The notes under the pieces: model-generated
Database searches by the model: none
Told to the model about the DNA's origin: nothing
What the model saw: only the letters and a program-made list of their open reading frames with translations
Shown: positions 10,991 through 20,980 of the stretch, one piece after another
Numbering within the stretch: position 1 is the first letter of the stretch
Layout: each line of letters opens with the position of its first letter
Assembly (NCBI GenBank): GCA_022828595.1
Contig: JAKGHH010000001.1
Coordinates: 125,810,999-125,874,998, forward strand
DNA from: Nelumbo lutea
Taxonomy: Eukaryota > Streptophyta > Magnoliopsida > Proteales > Nelumbonaceae
Direction of reading: 5' to 3'
DNA length: 64,000 bases
Made by a program: the position numbers and the translations under genes

Positions 10991-11293
10991 TGTTAGTGGT
11001 GTTAGTGAAGGGGTATTTCAGTCTTTGTACTTGTTGAGAATGTTGATGTGTACTGTTATATTAGTTCGAGTGCCTCTTACTTAAAGAAGGGCACTCAAGT
11101 CTTTTCCAATAAGTTAATAATATAATAACAGGTCTGGCCGAATCAAGGGATTAACTTTTTTCCCTAATTCGAACCAGCCTTTCTCTCTTCTCTCTCTTCT
11201 CTCTTTTCTTCTTTCCTCTCCTACTTCTTACTGTCTACTTTACTCTACAGTCAACGAACAAGACAGAATTCTATGGCAGGTCAAACTTCAACA
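10991..11293 (+). repeat. 3' LTR of copia C
   Basis: 303 bp, nearly identical to 5,706-6,009. Confidence 0.95.
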
Positions 11294-11298
11294 GAAGA

Positions 11299-11963
11299 CA
11301 AACTTCTCCAGAAGTTACCCTTTCTCTGATAAAATGTCTATCTACTTCAATGTGCTTAGTTCGGTCATGCTGGACTGGATTATGGGCAATATTGATTGCT
11401 GCTTGGTTATCGCAGTATAGCATCATAGGTTCTTCTGCTTGCACACTGATTTCTTCTAACAGAGAACGGATCTAGAGAAGTTCTGAAACTCCATGTGCCA
11501 TGGCCCTATATTCCGCTTCTGCACTTGATCTTGTCACAACTGTTTGTTTTTTACTCTTCCATGAGACTAGGTTACCCCCAACTAGGGTGCACACTCCTAA
11601 AGTTGATCTTTTGTCATCAAGGCATCCTGCCCAATCCGCATCTGTATAGGTCTCTAGCTTCAATTGTCCATGATCAGTAAACAATATGCCTCTGCCTGGA
11701 TGTCCCTTCAAATATGCAAGGATCCTGTTAACTGCCTTCTAGTGCTGATCTCGTGGAGCATGCATGTATTGACTCACTACACTTACTGCATAGGAGATGT
11801 CCGGTCTTGTCATACACAAGTATAGTAGCCGACCCACAAGTCTTTGGTATCTCCCAAGGTCCTTCATTGGTTCACCTTCTGATGCACTGATTCTATGGTT
11901 CTGATAAATGGGGGTGCTAGCTGCCTTTGTTCCAAGCTTCCCTGTCTCTTGGAGAAAGTCCAA
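11299..11963 (-). pseudogene. copia B RNase H and RT end
   Basis: On the minus strand YVLDFLQETGKLGTKAAST and RRLVGR-type segments (about 11,963-11,745) lead to RNase H with [35 protein letters not shown] and, after a stop near 11,472, [17 protein letters not shown] and TKHIEVDRHFIREK. A TAG near 11,740 splits it. The frame reaches element C at 11,298, and its tail continues at 5,700-5,580. Confidence 0.85.
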
Positions 11964-13085
11964 GACATACTTCCTTTTAACGATAAAAATTCCATGTTTC
12001 GATCTTGCAACTTTGATGCCTAAGAAGTATCTTAGTTCTCCAAGATCCTTAATCTCAAATTCCCTTATGCAGGTTCCTCTTCAGACTATCAATCTCACTC
12101 AGATCATTCCCAGTGACAACAATGTCATCCACAAACAATTAGGATTGACACCAAAGATCCCCTTCGCTTCACAAACAAGGTGTGATCAGATTGAGTTTGA
12201 GTGTAGCCAAAAACAATCAGGGTCTTTCTAAATCTGTCAAACCATGCTCTGGGAGATTGTTTCAAGCCATATAGTGACTTCTTCAACTTGCATACCTTTC
12301 CTTTTCAGCATTATCATGAAAACCAGCTGGAAGATCCATATACACCTCTTCTTGCAGATCCCCATTTAGGAAAGCATTCTTTACATCCAGTTGAAACAAG
12401 GGCCAAGAGTATGAGGCAGAAAGAAAAAGGAGTATCCGAACAGATGTCATCTTTGCAACTGGCGCAAATGTCTCTAGATAATCAATGCCATAGGTCTGTG
12501 TGTACCCTTTTGCAACAAGTCTTGCCTTGTACCTTTCTATACTTCCATTTGCCTTATACTTTACTGTGTAAACCCATTCGCATCCAACTGTCTCCTTGCC
12601 TTTTGGTAGGTCCACAATCTCCCATGTCTGATTCTTAATCAAAGCCTCCATCTCTTCCTGCATAGTTGTCTTCCACTCAGACTTGGAGAGAGGCTCACTA
12701 ACACCCTTGGGTATAGACACTGAATCAAGAGAAGAGAGAAAAGCACGGTAGGAAGGAGAAAGTCCACTGTAGGATAAGTCTGTGAGATACAATGAGCAGT
12801 GCACTTTCTCTTCCCTTTTCTAAGAGAAATAGGGAGATCAAGGTTATCTGTAACAGTGTCAGTAGGATCAATGGGAACTAAAATAGTAGTGGGACCAAGA
12901 CGACCTGAATCTGTATCAGTCGAATCTGGAGTTTCCAAGGGATCGACAGGAAGTGATGTGAGTTCTGTTGTAGTGGAATCAACCGCCTTATGGAGTCTCT
13001 GCCGTGAGTAATGTTGTGAAATGGTACGCAAAGGAGGTGGCAAGGTGGGTGACATCGGGTGGTGGTCAAGCATAGGAGTAGACAC
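11964..13085 (-). pseudogene. copia B reverse transcriptase
   Basis: The segment 13,085-12,805 is the Ser/Thr/Pro-rich linker after integrase. RT follows with [31 protein letters not shown] and [18 protein letters not shown] (about 12,600-12,320). It then shifts frame; a segment KSLYGLKQSPRAWF lies near 12,260, and the catalytic FVDDIVVTGND near 12,140-12,100 is in yet another frame. At least two frameshifts therefore break the active-site half. Confidence 0.85.
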
Positions 13086-13112
13086 AGGAACTGGAACTAG
13101 GAGAGGGATAGA

Positions 13113-14033
13113 CTACTGACTTACTTGCCCAAAACACTCCCCCTGAGAAGGATCCTTTGAGAAGTACGTAGATTCAAAAAATGTAACATCCATAGTAACA
13201 TACCGGTTCCTAGAGACTGGACCATAGCAGCGGTACCCTTTCTGATTCTCTGCATATCCAAGGAAAACACATTTCTTTGCCTTGGGATCAAGCTTCGAAT
13301 GGTAAGGGCCAAGAATATGCGCAAAGAAGACACATCCAAACACCCTTAGAGGAATATGAAACATCTCCCCCTGAGGAAAAATAAGGCTAAATGGGGTGTT
13401 GAATCCGAGTATACGAGAAAGCACCCTGTTAATCAGATATACTGCCGTGAGAACTGCATCACCCCAAAAACGAACAGGAACTGTAGTTGTGATCATCATG
13501 CTTCTTGCCGTCTCAACAATGTGTCTATTCTTCCTCTCTGCAACACCATTCTGCTGTGGACTATAGGAGCAACTACTCTGATGGACAACACCATACTCCA
13601 ACAGATATGAGGCAAGATGTCTCTCAAAATATTCCCTAGCATTGTCAGATCTGAACATCTTTATTCTCGTCCCAAACTGTGTTAGTACCATCTGGTGGAA
13701 TTGCCTCACTAAGGATGGTACTTCATCGCGTGATTTCATCAAGTAAATCCAAAAATATCGAGAGAAACCATCCACAAACAGGAGAAAATAGAGATAGCCG
13801 CCTATAGAGGGAACATGATAAGGGCCCCACACATCCGAATGAATAACATTAAAGGGAGAAGAACATCTTTTATTACTAGGTTTAAAAGGGTGTCTACAAT
13901 GCTTTCCAAGTTCACAACCCTCACACTTCAAACTTGACAGATTCACAGACTCAAACAGTTTTGGGAACAAACAACTCAAAGAAGAAAAGGATAAATGACC
14001 CAGACGGTTGTGCCAAAGCATAATCTGACCCAC
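13113..14033 (-). CDS. copia B integrase, intact stretch
   Basis: This 306-codon open stretch is the best-preserved part of B. It has the HHCC finger (LWHNRLGHLSF, then CEGCELGKHC), and the core residues in HSDVWGPYH, FRSDNAREYF and PQQNGVAERKNRH. The C-terminal part includes RVFGCVFFAH and KCVFLGYAENQKGY. Integrase inserts the element cDNA into the genome. It is a fragment of a broken polyprotein, so it is probably not expressed as such; the first Met in the frame is not a true start. Confidence 0.85.
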   Translation of the reverse strand: MGQIMLWHNRLGHLSFSSLSCLFPKLFESVNLSSLKCEGCELGKHCRHPFKPSNKRCSSPFNVIHSDVWGPYHVPSIGGYLYFLLFVDGFSRYFWIYLMKSRDEVPSLVRQFHQMVLTQFGTRIKMFRSDNAREYFERHLASYLLEYGVVHQSSCSYSPQQNGVAERKNRHIVETARSMMITTTVPVRFWGDAVLTAVYLINRVLSRILGFNTPFSLIFPQGEMFHIPLRVFGCVFFAHILGPYHSKLDPKAKKCVFLGYAENQKGYRCYGPVSRNRYVTMDVTFFESTYFSKDPSQGECFGQVSQ

Positions 14034-14071
14034 AAATCTTGACTCACTATCTCTGCAAACATGATTTTGTC

Positions 14072-14623
14072 TCAGTGTCTACAATGCTTTCCATTCACTT
14101 CACGACCACTCCCAATCGTCTTCTTTGAATCCAAATCCTGCAAAATACAGCGTCCAGGAGAAAAAATTACTGAGCAGTTCAGATTCTTAGTCAAACTACT
14201 AACAGATAACAAATTAGTGTTCAATCTAGGAACATGAAGGACAGAGGGTAAACAAATAGAATCATTAATTTTGACAGATCCCTTCCCAGCAATAGGAGCA
14301 TGGGATCTATCAGCTGTGGAGACCCTATCTCTACCAAAACAGAGCTGATAAGAGGAGAAAATAGTGGAGCAATGGGTCATATGCTCTGAGGCTCCAGAGT
14401 CTATAATCCAAGGAGATCTCTCCTTACCTGAAGCAGAAACATAGTTTGCAATGACATGTGAACTACCTACGTGGGCAAAGGAGGTAGACTGAGCTCCACC
14501 TGTGCTACTTGTACCTTGTTGTCCGCCTACGGCTGAACTGGAACTAGCTGTATCCCTCTGATTCAGAAGTAACCCAAACCTCTCAAGCTCGACCCTTACT
14601 GCAGCAGCTGCAATGGACTCCAA
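14072..14623 (-). pseudogene. copia B gag end and protease
   Basis: The frame carries the gag/protease linker and then PWIIDSGASEHMT near 14,410-14,370, the catalytic DSGA of copia protease. PSVLHVPRLNTNLLSVSSL follows as expected. It ends at a stop near 14,072, just before the integrase segment, so the polyprotein is broken here. Confidence 0.83.
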
Positions 14624-15522
14624 AGCAGCTGTAGTAGGGGGGCCGGAGTATCACCAGTAACTGCCATGTGCGCATTTCCTTTCTTATTCTTCAATCTGGT
14701 CACACTAGATGTGGGTGAAGCTTCCAACAAGTATCTCTTGTATGCTTAGGCTTCTTACAATAGTCATAGACCAAGTCCCTTTTGTCTTCATTACCATTCT
14801 GTTTAGATTTCACAGCACTTACCATAGCAGACTGATCAGAACTGAGATTTTTCATCATTACATCCTCTTGCACTCCTCTCCTGACACAAAGGCATATGCT
14901 TGGGAGAGAGTAACACTGTCCTTAGAAAGAAGATGTTGTCGTGCAATGTCATACTCAGGGTTAAGGCCAGCAAGGAATTCAAACACCCTATACTTCTCTA
15001 AGTGTCTTTGATAGGTATCTGCATCCTTGGTGGTTTCCCAAGCAAAGGTCTCTAGATGGTCGATCTCCTGCCACAGGGTCTTAAGGACTGAAAAATAGGT
15101 TGCAACAGATCTATCTCCCTGCCTTGTGGCAATAATTTGATTTCTCAGTTGATAAGCCCTAGCAATATTCTCCCTTTGTGACTAGGTTTCTGCAACCCCA
15201 TCCCATATCTCCTTAGCAGTGTTTGCCCATAAAAAATTTTACTTATATGTGACAACATAGAATTAGACAACCATGTCATTACCATATAACTTTCTTGCAC
15301 CCACCGGGAGTTGCCAGTTTCGGGTTTCACCTCTTCACCAGTAATATACCCAAATTTTCCACGAGCCCCAATGGCCATCTTTGTAGATTGGGACCATTCC
15401 AAGTAGTTTGTACCATCCAACCTAACTGTAGTAATGGTCCCAGATCCGAAGGGGTCTCCAGCACCTACACCCACTGGTTTCATTTCATTCCCGGGCTTAT
15501 ATTCAACTCTATGTCCCTCCAT
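14624..15522 (-). pseudogene. copia B gag, frameshifted
   Basis: ATG at 15,522-15,520 starts a gag related to that of element A (TTVRLDGTNYLEWSQSTKMA). The frame is lost near 15,235, and matching gag segments continue in other frames, for example KYRVFEFLAGLNPEYDIAR near 15,000-14,935. Near 14,777-14,730 the zinc knuckle reads YDYCKKPKHTRDTC: the first Cys of CX2CX4HX4C is Tyr (codon at 14,766-14,768), a TGT-to-TAT change. Several stops follow. Confidence 0.8.
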
Positions 15523-15988
15523 GTTTCTCAAAAGAGGTACAAAAAACAACCAAAAAATGCAACAAGAACAAACAGAATACCTTCTGGAACCAACAACACT
15601 CCTTTGGTGTCCTAGACTTTCTTTCCACAAAAGATTCCTTTTTTGTGGGATGGGAGAAGAGAGAGAAAAAGTAACCGCCCTCTCTAGAAGCCTCCAAACC
15701 ACATGGGAACTTGAATCGCCCCTTACAAAAAACCCAAAGGAACCCTAAAAAATTAGGGCACCACTACCTAGGTCAAAATTGAAGAGTCCAACAAAATCAA
15801 GACTCTTCCCCTTTCTCCAGTTTTTCCTGATTCTGATGAGAAACCCTAGACCAGCTACAGGGCATATAGATCCATCAAGAAAATCCAAAAACTGAGTTTA
15901 CCTGAGAGCTTCGATCAGCCTCTTAAATCTCCATGCAGTCAGTCGATCTAGGACTGCAGGAGTGAATCTCTTCAAGAACCTTCAACCT

Positions 15989-16000
15989 GCTCTGATACCA
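15989..16000 (-). other. primer-binding site of copia B
   Basis: The minus strand reads TGGTATCAGAGC directly after the 5' LTR. Confidence 0.95.
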
Positions 16001-16323
16001 AGTAGAAAGCCTTATGTGCTGATTTCGGCCAAGCTTCTTGTGAAAGGAAGAGGAGAAAGTTGGGGGTTTCAGCAATAGACAGAGGAAAGGGAAGAGAAGG
16101 AGAAGAAGGTCAACTAGGATAGTGATTCATAACCCTAGCCGCCAGCCCCTCATTCTATTTATAATTAACTTAAATATGAGATATTACAAAGATGCCCTTA
16201 GTAGGGCGGCAACTCAAACTAAGTACTTACAATTCTTTTAAAAATAAAAACTAATGGGCCCAAGGCCCAACAACTTCTTAATTTAAAAGAAAACAAACTA
16301 AACATAAATCGGCCCACTCAACA
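16001..16323 (-). repeat. 5' LTR of copia B
   Basis: 323 bp, TGTTGAGTGG...TTTCTACT on the minus strand, with TATAAATA near the middle. The flanking CTGTT at 16,324-16,328 matches that at 5,253-5,257. Confidence 0.94.
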
Positions 16324-16574
16324 CTGTTATTTGCAAGTCGTTAAAGGACCACACCCCAGAATATCTGTTCACTATTAGCTCCTTGTTCTGATAAGTGATA
16401 ACCTATCTGCTAGATAATTAGTAGTCCTTGGTGTCCATTTATAACATGTTCCAATTTCATCCTTTGGTTGTTTTATCCTCTCACAATTCCTCCATAAATT
16501 CACAATGCTGTATCAGGTTTCCTTAACCATCCCACAATTGCTTTATAGTCCTCTTCTCCTCCAAACTGTGCCAG

Positions 16575-17190
16575 TGCATTGACTTAGCTAATCTTAGTCA
16601 TGTATAGACCCTAGTTCTTCTCTAGTGGAGTTTCCTTAGCCCATTGGCATTGAACATAGTCATCATATCACCTCCTTCATTTCTGAAAGCTCCCCCTATT
16701 CCAGATAGACATGGATTCCCAATGCTATAGCCATCAAAGTTGAGCTTGATTGATCCCCTTTGTGGTGGTGACCCAACAAATGGTAGGAATGGATCTAGAT
16801 GCTGATGATTTAGCCACCTGCCAATGCATTGATTTGGCTAATCTTAGATCATTTTATATAGCCATTAGTTCTTCTCCAATGGAGTTTCCTTGACCCATTG
16901 GCATTGAGTATAGAGTCATTGTATAACTTCCTTCATTTCTGAAATCTCCCCCTATTCCAGATAGACCTGAATTCCCAATGCTACAGCCATCAAAGTTGAG
17001 CTTGATTCAGCCCCTTTGTGGTGATGAGCAACAAGGGATAGGAATGTATCTAGATGCTCATGATTTAGTGACCTGCCAATGCATTGATTTAGCTAATAGA
17101 CCAAGTAATATAACAACTAATTCTGCTCTAATGGAGTTTCCTTGACCCATTGGCATTGAGTTTAGTCATTATATCACCTCCTTCATTAGG
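16575..17190 (-). pseudogene. tandemly triplicated RNase H-like fragment (LINE remnant)
   Basis: Three copies of a 250-255-bp unit start near 16,575, 16,825 and 17,080; the third is partial. On the minus strand the units encode IKLNFDGYSIGNP, SGIGGAFRNEGG and, in another frame, GNSIRAELVVILLGLLAKS. These are the first Asp block, the Gly-rich strand and the AEL block of the RVT_3-type RNase H found at the end of plant LINE polyproteins and in related plant proteins. Stops and frame changes occur in every copy. No RT domain is seen next to it. Confidence 0.7.
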
Positions 17191-18585
17191 ATAACCGTGC
17201 CAGAACCGGAGTTTCCATGTTATAGACTTACAGTTACATCAGAGAACTGCCATCCTGTAGCAGATTTTTGGGTTTTTCTCAGCAAATGCATCTTGTTGGA
17301 TCTTTTTGTTTACAATAAACTCTTTGTATTTCATTTCATTCTTTTTTTCCTTTTGTTCACTTTTAGTAAAATTCTCTCATCCTTGGTCAATCTTGAGATG
17401 GAAAGCATGAGAATGGGGGGTTCAAGTCTGAGGGTGGCCACTTTGTCCATAAAAATGCCAAAGGTTAGGACCATAGGACCATACCCAGTCTATCGCTCCC
17501 AAGAGCCAGATAGCTGGGGCCAACATGGAGCTAATGGCCTTTTTTTCTCATCCAGTCATCCTTGATCAAAAAAATGTGCACATTCTCAGGGTGAGGCTGA
17601 GGAGGGGGAACGACTACAAACTTAAGATACATCATCCACTTCTACACAAAACCAGGAGTTAGATATACTTTCATATGAGGAATATTTAGTACAGAAACCT
17701 CAGAAGATCATAACGGATTTGACTGACCATAAGTCAACTTCATACAAGATCTTCTGGTCATATCCTGAAGGAAAATTATCAACTACCAACTCCAACTCAG
17801 TAATTAATACCTTGCTCTAAGGAAGTATAGTGTGAAAATAAGGATTTCAAAAACTCATGTTAATAGGGTAACCAGAAAGGATCTACTTCTTACTCAAAAG
17901 ATTTTTTAGTAGACATTGGCAGTCTGCATAAGTCAAAATATGGGCCTTTGTTGCAAGACAAGAAAAGCAGATGTGAGGATCCTGGATGCAAAAACTTGTA
18001 GCTTGCGGTGCTTCTGGATAAACGAAGAAAGTAATCTCTAATAAAACTCAAGCGCAGATCCAAAAGAAAAGTACCAGACAACATACTGGAAATTGTCTCT
18101 GCCTCATCTAAATTGAAGATCTATATAGAAATTAAAGAACCGCTTGCAATCCGGGGATTTTTGAACTTCAATTGCCAAACCATTAGAGAATTCAATCCCT
18201 GTACTTCTTCTTTCGGATACTGTTCTGTACACCTTCCCCAGTACCTTAGAGTAGGCCTCTTAACAATTCTAGCACAAAGTCAAGAACCAAGATGGCAGAC
18301 TCCAATGGATCACCAGTTTTATGCTTATCGCAGTGCTTAAGACGCAGTCACCTGGTTCTCAATTCATTACAATACAAATAGAATGAAGAGAAAAAAAAAA
18401 AAAAAAAAAAGCTAAATTTGGCCGCGTTAACTCACCAAAACGTGGAATAACGCAGAACTATTATTATACAAACTCCAATTATAAAGAATTATAAATAGAT
18501 GGATAGATGGAGAAAAACGAACAAATTATTATCAGCAAGAAGATATACTTGAACCCTGTTAATAGATGTGTGAGAGAGAAGGCAC
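17191..18585. other. intron 1 sequence near exon 1, no gene seen
   Basis: I see no coding region here. There is a run of about 21 A at 18,391-18,411. A few open stretches (for example plus 17,197-17,565) lack any recognisable domain and are probably chance. Confidence 0.6.
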
Positions 18586-18765
18586 CTGGAGAGAAGAAGG
18601 GTCGCCGTGGCGGAGAGGGTCAACGGAGAGAACGACCTTGGCAACGGGGTGAGAGTCGGAGGCGTGAACCTGCCAGGACTTAGAGACGACGAGAGGACAC
18701 TTCATCAGCCACACCGATCTCTCTGCTTTTCCCGTCTCCAAGATGTTGCTACTCTCTTCCTCCAT
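18586..18765 (-). CDS. TFIIF-beta exon 1 (start of gene)
   Basis: ATG at 18,765-18,763 opens 60 codons ending CTCCAG at 18,586, followed by donor GT. The peptide includes LETGKAERSVWLMKCPLVV and AKVVLSVDPL, which match the N-terminus of plant TFIIF-beta. It joins exon 2 in phase 0. The protein is the small subunit of TFIIF, a nuclear general transcription factor that works with RNA polymerase II. The ATG was chosen because it is the first in frame and gives a short acidic leader (MEEESSN) before the conserved block, as in relatives. With exon 2, 96 of roughly 260-270 expected residues are present. No defect is visible in either exon, so the gene may be functional despite its large intron. Confidence 0.93.
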
Positions 18766-19168
18766 GATAAATTTGACTTCAACGTCGCTACCTCTCTCTT
18801 TCTCTCGTCTGTGCTACTTTCGAGTTCGTAAGTCTTCAGAGAGACATTCGAAACGTCAGGTTTGAGATGGTGTAGAGATTGAAGTCATTGTTCAACTGGA
18901 ACTCCACAGTTCGGACAACCAGCCAGGTGTTCCACTGACTGCAACTGGAACGAGGAGAAACTTCAGATCCCTACAGGAGCCCCTTGATGAAATGATTATG
19001 ACCGTCGGATTAATGGATGACTTCTGACATTACTTAAGCGATAAAGAGATTCAAGACGAATCTTCGCTTACCAAAAGGAAACCTATAGGTTTGATGGCCA
19101 ATGTTATTTTGCCTGTCCAAAAACAAAAATAAGAACAAAAAAGGTCAATGTCTAGTTCGGTTTCTTCG
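18766..19168 (-). promoter_or_regulatory. 5' UTR and proximal promoter region of TFIIF-beta
   Basis: This is the region immediately upstream of the ATG. A GA/CT-rich stretch (CTCTCTCTTTCTCTC at about 18,790-18,810 on the plus strand) lies in the likely 5' UTR. I cannot fix the transcription start, and no clear TATA box stands out. A MITE-like hairpin begins at 19,169, about 400 bp upstream of the ATG. Confidence 0.45.
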
Positions 19169-19314
19169 TGCGCGCCCCACAATGTCCCACAGTACATCCC
19201 GATTTTGAATTGGGAACATTCTGGATAATGTTTCATTCTTTCCCGTACTATTATTGGGAGATGTTCCTAATGCAAGGTCGGGATGTAATGTGGGGCACCT
19301 CTTAGTGGGGCGCA
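19169..19314. mobile_element. MITE-like hairpin, CCCACA family copy 1
   Basis: The left arm (GCGCGCCCCACAATGTCCCA, then TACATCCCGA and GGGAACAT) pairs with the right arm. The same arms occur in the element at 22,665-22,845, so this is a repeated family. No clear target duplication is seen. Confidence 0.65.
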
Positions 19315-19850
19315 GATATTAACTCGCCGGATCCGTTGATGACAGGATTGTCGAGAATGTCAATGTGGTGGGCGAACCGAACCTGTTAGCCTATTACCAT
19401 GGGTGGATGATTAAAAACCCGTTTGGGAGGAGACCCGGATCTCCTTCCAACAGATAAGACTGACCCAACACGATCTCTGACCGCGCATTTCCAGTCTCAT
19501 GGTGAGATGTACACACTAATTGGAGGGCAATTGAGTGAGCCCCTTCAGAAAAGCCACATGAGATAGCTTTTCCAACGAAAAAAACTGATCCAACATGTTA
19601 CAAAATGATCTCTGACCGCACATCTCATATATGATGGATCCCGGTTTCATGGTGGTACAGACCTGTTGGAAGGCAATTGAGGAGTTCAGATCTTCTGCCA
19701 ACACCATTTCTACCAACCTCCTACTAATAAGATCAAATGCGGACGCGTGTCCCTTACATGCTTTATGCCCTCTTATGTGTGAATTAACGGGACAGACGTA
19801 TACTCTATCCCGCTGAGTTCAAATCTGTGCCCCCACCCGATTTCGCCCTT
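19315..19850. other. intergenic, no gene seen
   Basis: I find no supported gene. Two related segments containing gatctctgaccgc and tctcat strings (near 19,470 and 19,610) suggest an old local duplication. Confidence 0.5.
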
Positions 19851-20128
19851 ACAAATGCCCCACACGCTCAATGTGCGTCACTTGTCCCTTCACACGGTTC
19901 CGCTAATAGTGCATGCGGGGCTAATGGGACATCCATTAGCCCTTCCGTTACCCCCCAAAAGTCTCAAACCATTTCATCTGAAAGACTACTATTTCATTCA
20001 AAAGACTAGGGTATCTCAAAGTTCCCTTCTCCTTCTCCGGCATCGGCAACCTACAACAACAACTGACAGTACTCTCCAGCTCACCTTTTCACGCATTTTT
20101 TATTTTTTTCTGATATTTTCGTTTTCCA
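19851..20128 (+). repeat. left inverted repeat of the PUP-carrying element
   Basis: About 278 bp, inverted relative to 20,981-21,203 with several mismatches and one 30-40-bp length difference. Confidence 0.75.
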
Positions 20129-20525
20129 AAAATTAGAGAAACTGGCAACAGAGTTCTCTTCTCCTTCTCCGGTTATCCACAGGTTATACCTCATTCATTG
20201 GCAATTTTCTGAGTGATATCAATCCTTCGGACCATGTTGCCAAGTGGAAATTCAAGGTCATTTGGGGTTAATTTGATTTAATTTGGTTCATTCCATGAAA
20301 GAAGCAAGAACTATTTCGATCTCCCAGGGATGGACACAGGACTAGGCCTAAACATCATACCCGAAAGAGAGTATTTAGGCCTCAAGGAAATCCTAATTTT
20401 GTATCCATTTCCTCCAAAGGATGTTTGCACCCATGAAATAATGACCAAAAAGTAAACTCTTTGGGATCATTCTCAAGAGCCCCATGGGAAGAGAGAGAGA
20501 GAAAGAAAGAAAGAAAGAAAGAGAC

Positions 20526-20910
20526 CTGAAAGTCATTGTTGACCAGCATTCCAACGATGCAGAAAACATTGGAGAAGATGGAAGTTACAATCTAAATCTC
20601 CATTACCAGAGAATAGGTTATGCCCTACTTCAATTTCTTGTACATGAGCTCAATCAGAGGAGGTGTCAATCCATTAATCAGAGCTTGCATGGAGGGCAAT
20701 AACTATTGCACCCATGGTCGAAAAAACAACTGAGTTTATGGAGTAAAACATGAACCTTTGCCTAACCAGAAGGAATGAAAACACTGTTGTGAAGATCAGT
20801 TGAATCAAACCTATCAAACCACCGGTTGAGACAGGTAAACGAGACAAACCAAAGCCATATAAGTAGTTGGCGAAGCCATTGACGAGGCCAAGAATTGTGC
20901 AGGCAACAAA
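20526..20910 (-). pseudogene. purine permease (PUP) fragment captured in a transposon
   Basis: The minus strand from 20,910 reads FVACTILGLVNGFANYLYGF, then GLSRLPVST, LIQLIFTTVFSFLLVRQRF and ALHASSD before a stop at 20,674. This matches the middle transmembrane region of plant PUP transporters, membrane carriers for purines, cytokinins and alkaloids. After a deletion of about 20 codons and a frame change, LTPPLIELMYKKLK and, past two stops, IVGMLVNNDFQ continue the family pattern. NDFQ ends in CAG at 20,526 followed by GT, which may be an original splice donor, so the captured piece was probably genomic DNA. Both protein ends are missing. Confidence 0.78.
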
Positions 20911-20980
20911 TAGATATATTCATGAAGAAGAGCTTGGCATCTTTATTGCTTTTAACTCTACCGCCGATTTCTTTGATTTC

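Larger units (their letters stand above)
5706..11293 (+). mobile_element. Ty1/copia element C, nested in B
   Basis: LTRs at 5,706-6,009 and 10,991-11,293 are flanked by GAAGA at 5,701-5,705 and 11,294-11,298. A tRNA-Met primer-binding site (6,010-6,021) and a purine tract (10,981-10,990) abut the LTRs. The LTRs differ by two substitutions and one 1-base indel in 303 bp, so this is the youngest element in the window. Internal order is gag, protease, integrase, RT, RNase H, as in Ty1/copia. It lies inside the RNase H region of B and on the opposite strand. Stops and several frame changes suggest it is already inactive. Confidence 0.96.
5258..16323 (-). mobile_element. Ty1/copia element B, interrupted by C
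   Basis: LTRs at 5,258-5,579 and 16,001-16,323 share one orientation and are flanked by CTGTT at 5,253-5,257 and 16,324-16,328. The primer-binding site complement is at 15,989-16,000, and a purine tract (GAGGGGAG on the minus strand) abuts the 3' LTR at 5,580. Between them on the minus strand lie gag, protease, integrase, RT and RNase H in copia order. Without C (5,706-11,298) B is about 5.5 kb. LTRs differ at 8 substitutions and one 1-base indel in 322 bp (about 2.5%). Frameshifts and stops in gag and RT make it non-autonomous. Confidence 0.95.
3757..18585 (-). other. TFIIF-beta intron 1, about 14.8 kb
   Basis: The intron starts with GT at 18,585-18,584 and ends with AG at 3,758-3,757. About 11.07 kb of it is the nested copia pair B and C with one target duplication. 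Removing them leaves about 3.76 kb, so the expansion is mainly retrotransposition. B lies in the same orientation as the gene and C in the opposite one. The rest has a 111-bp tandem duplication, an RNase H-like remnant, and low-complexity tracts. Confidence 0.85.
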
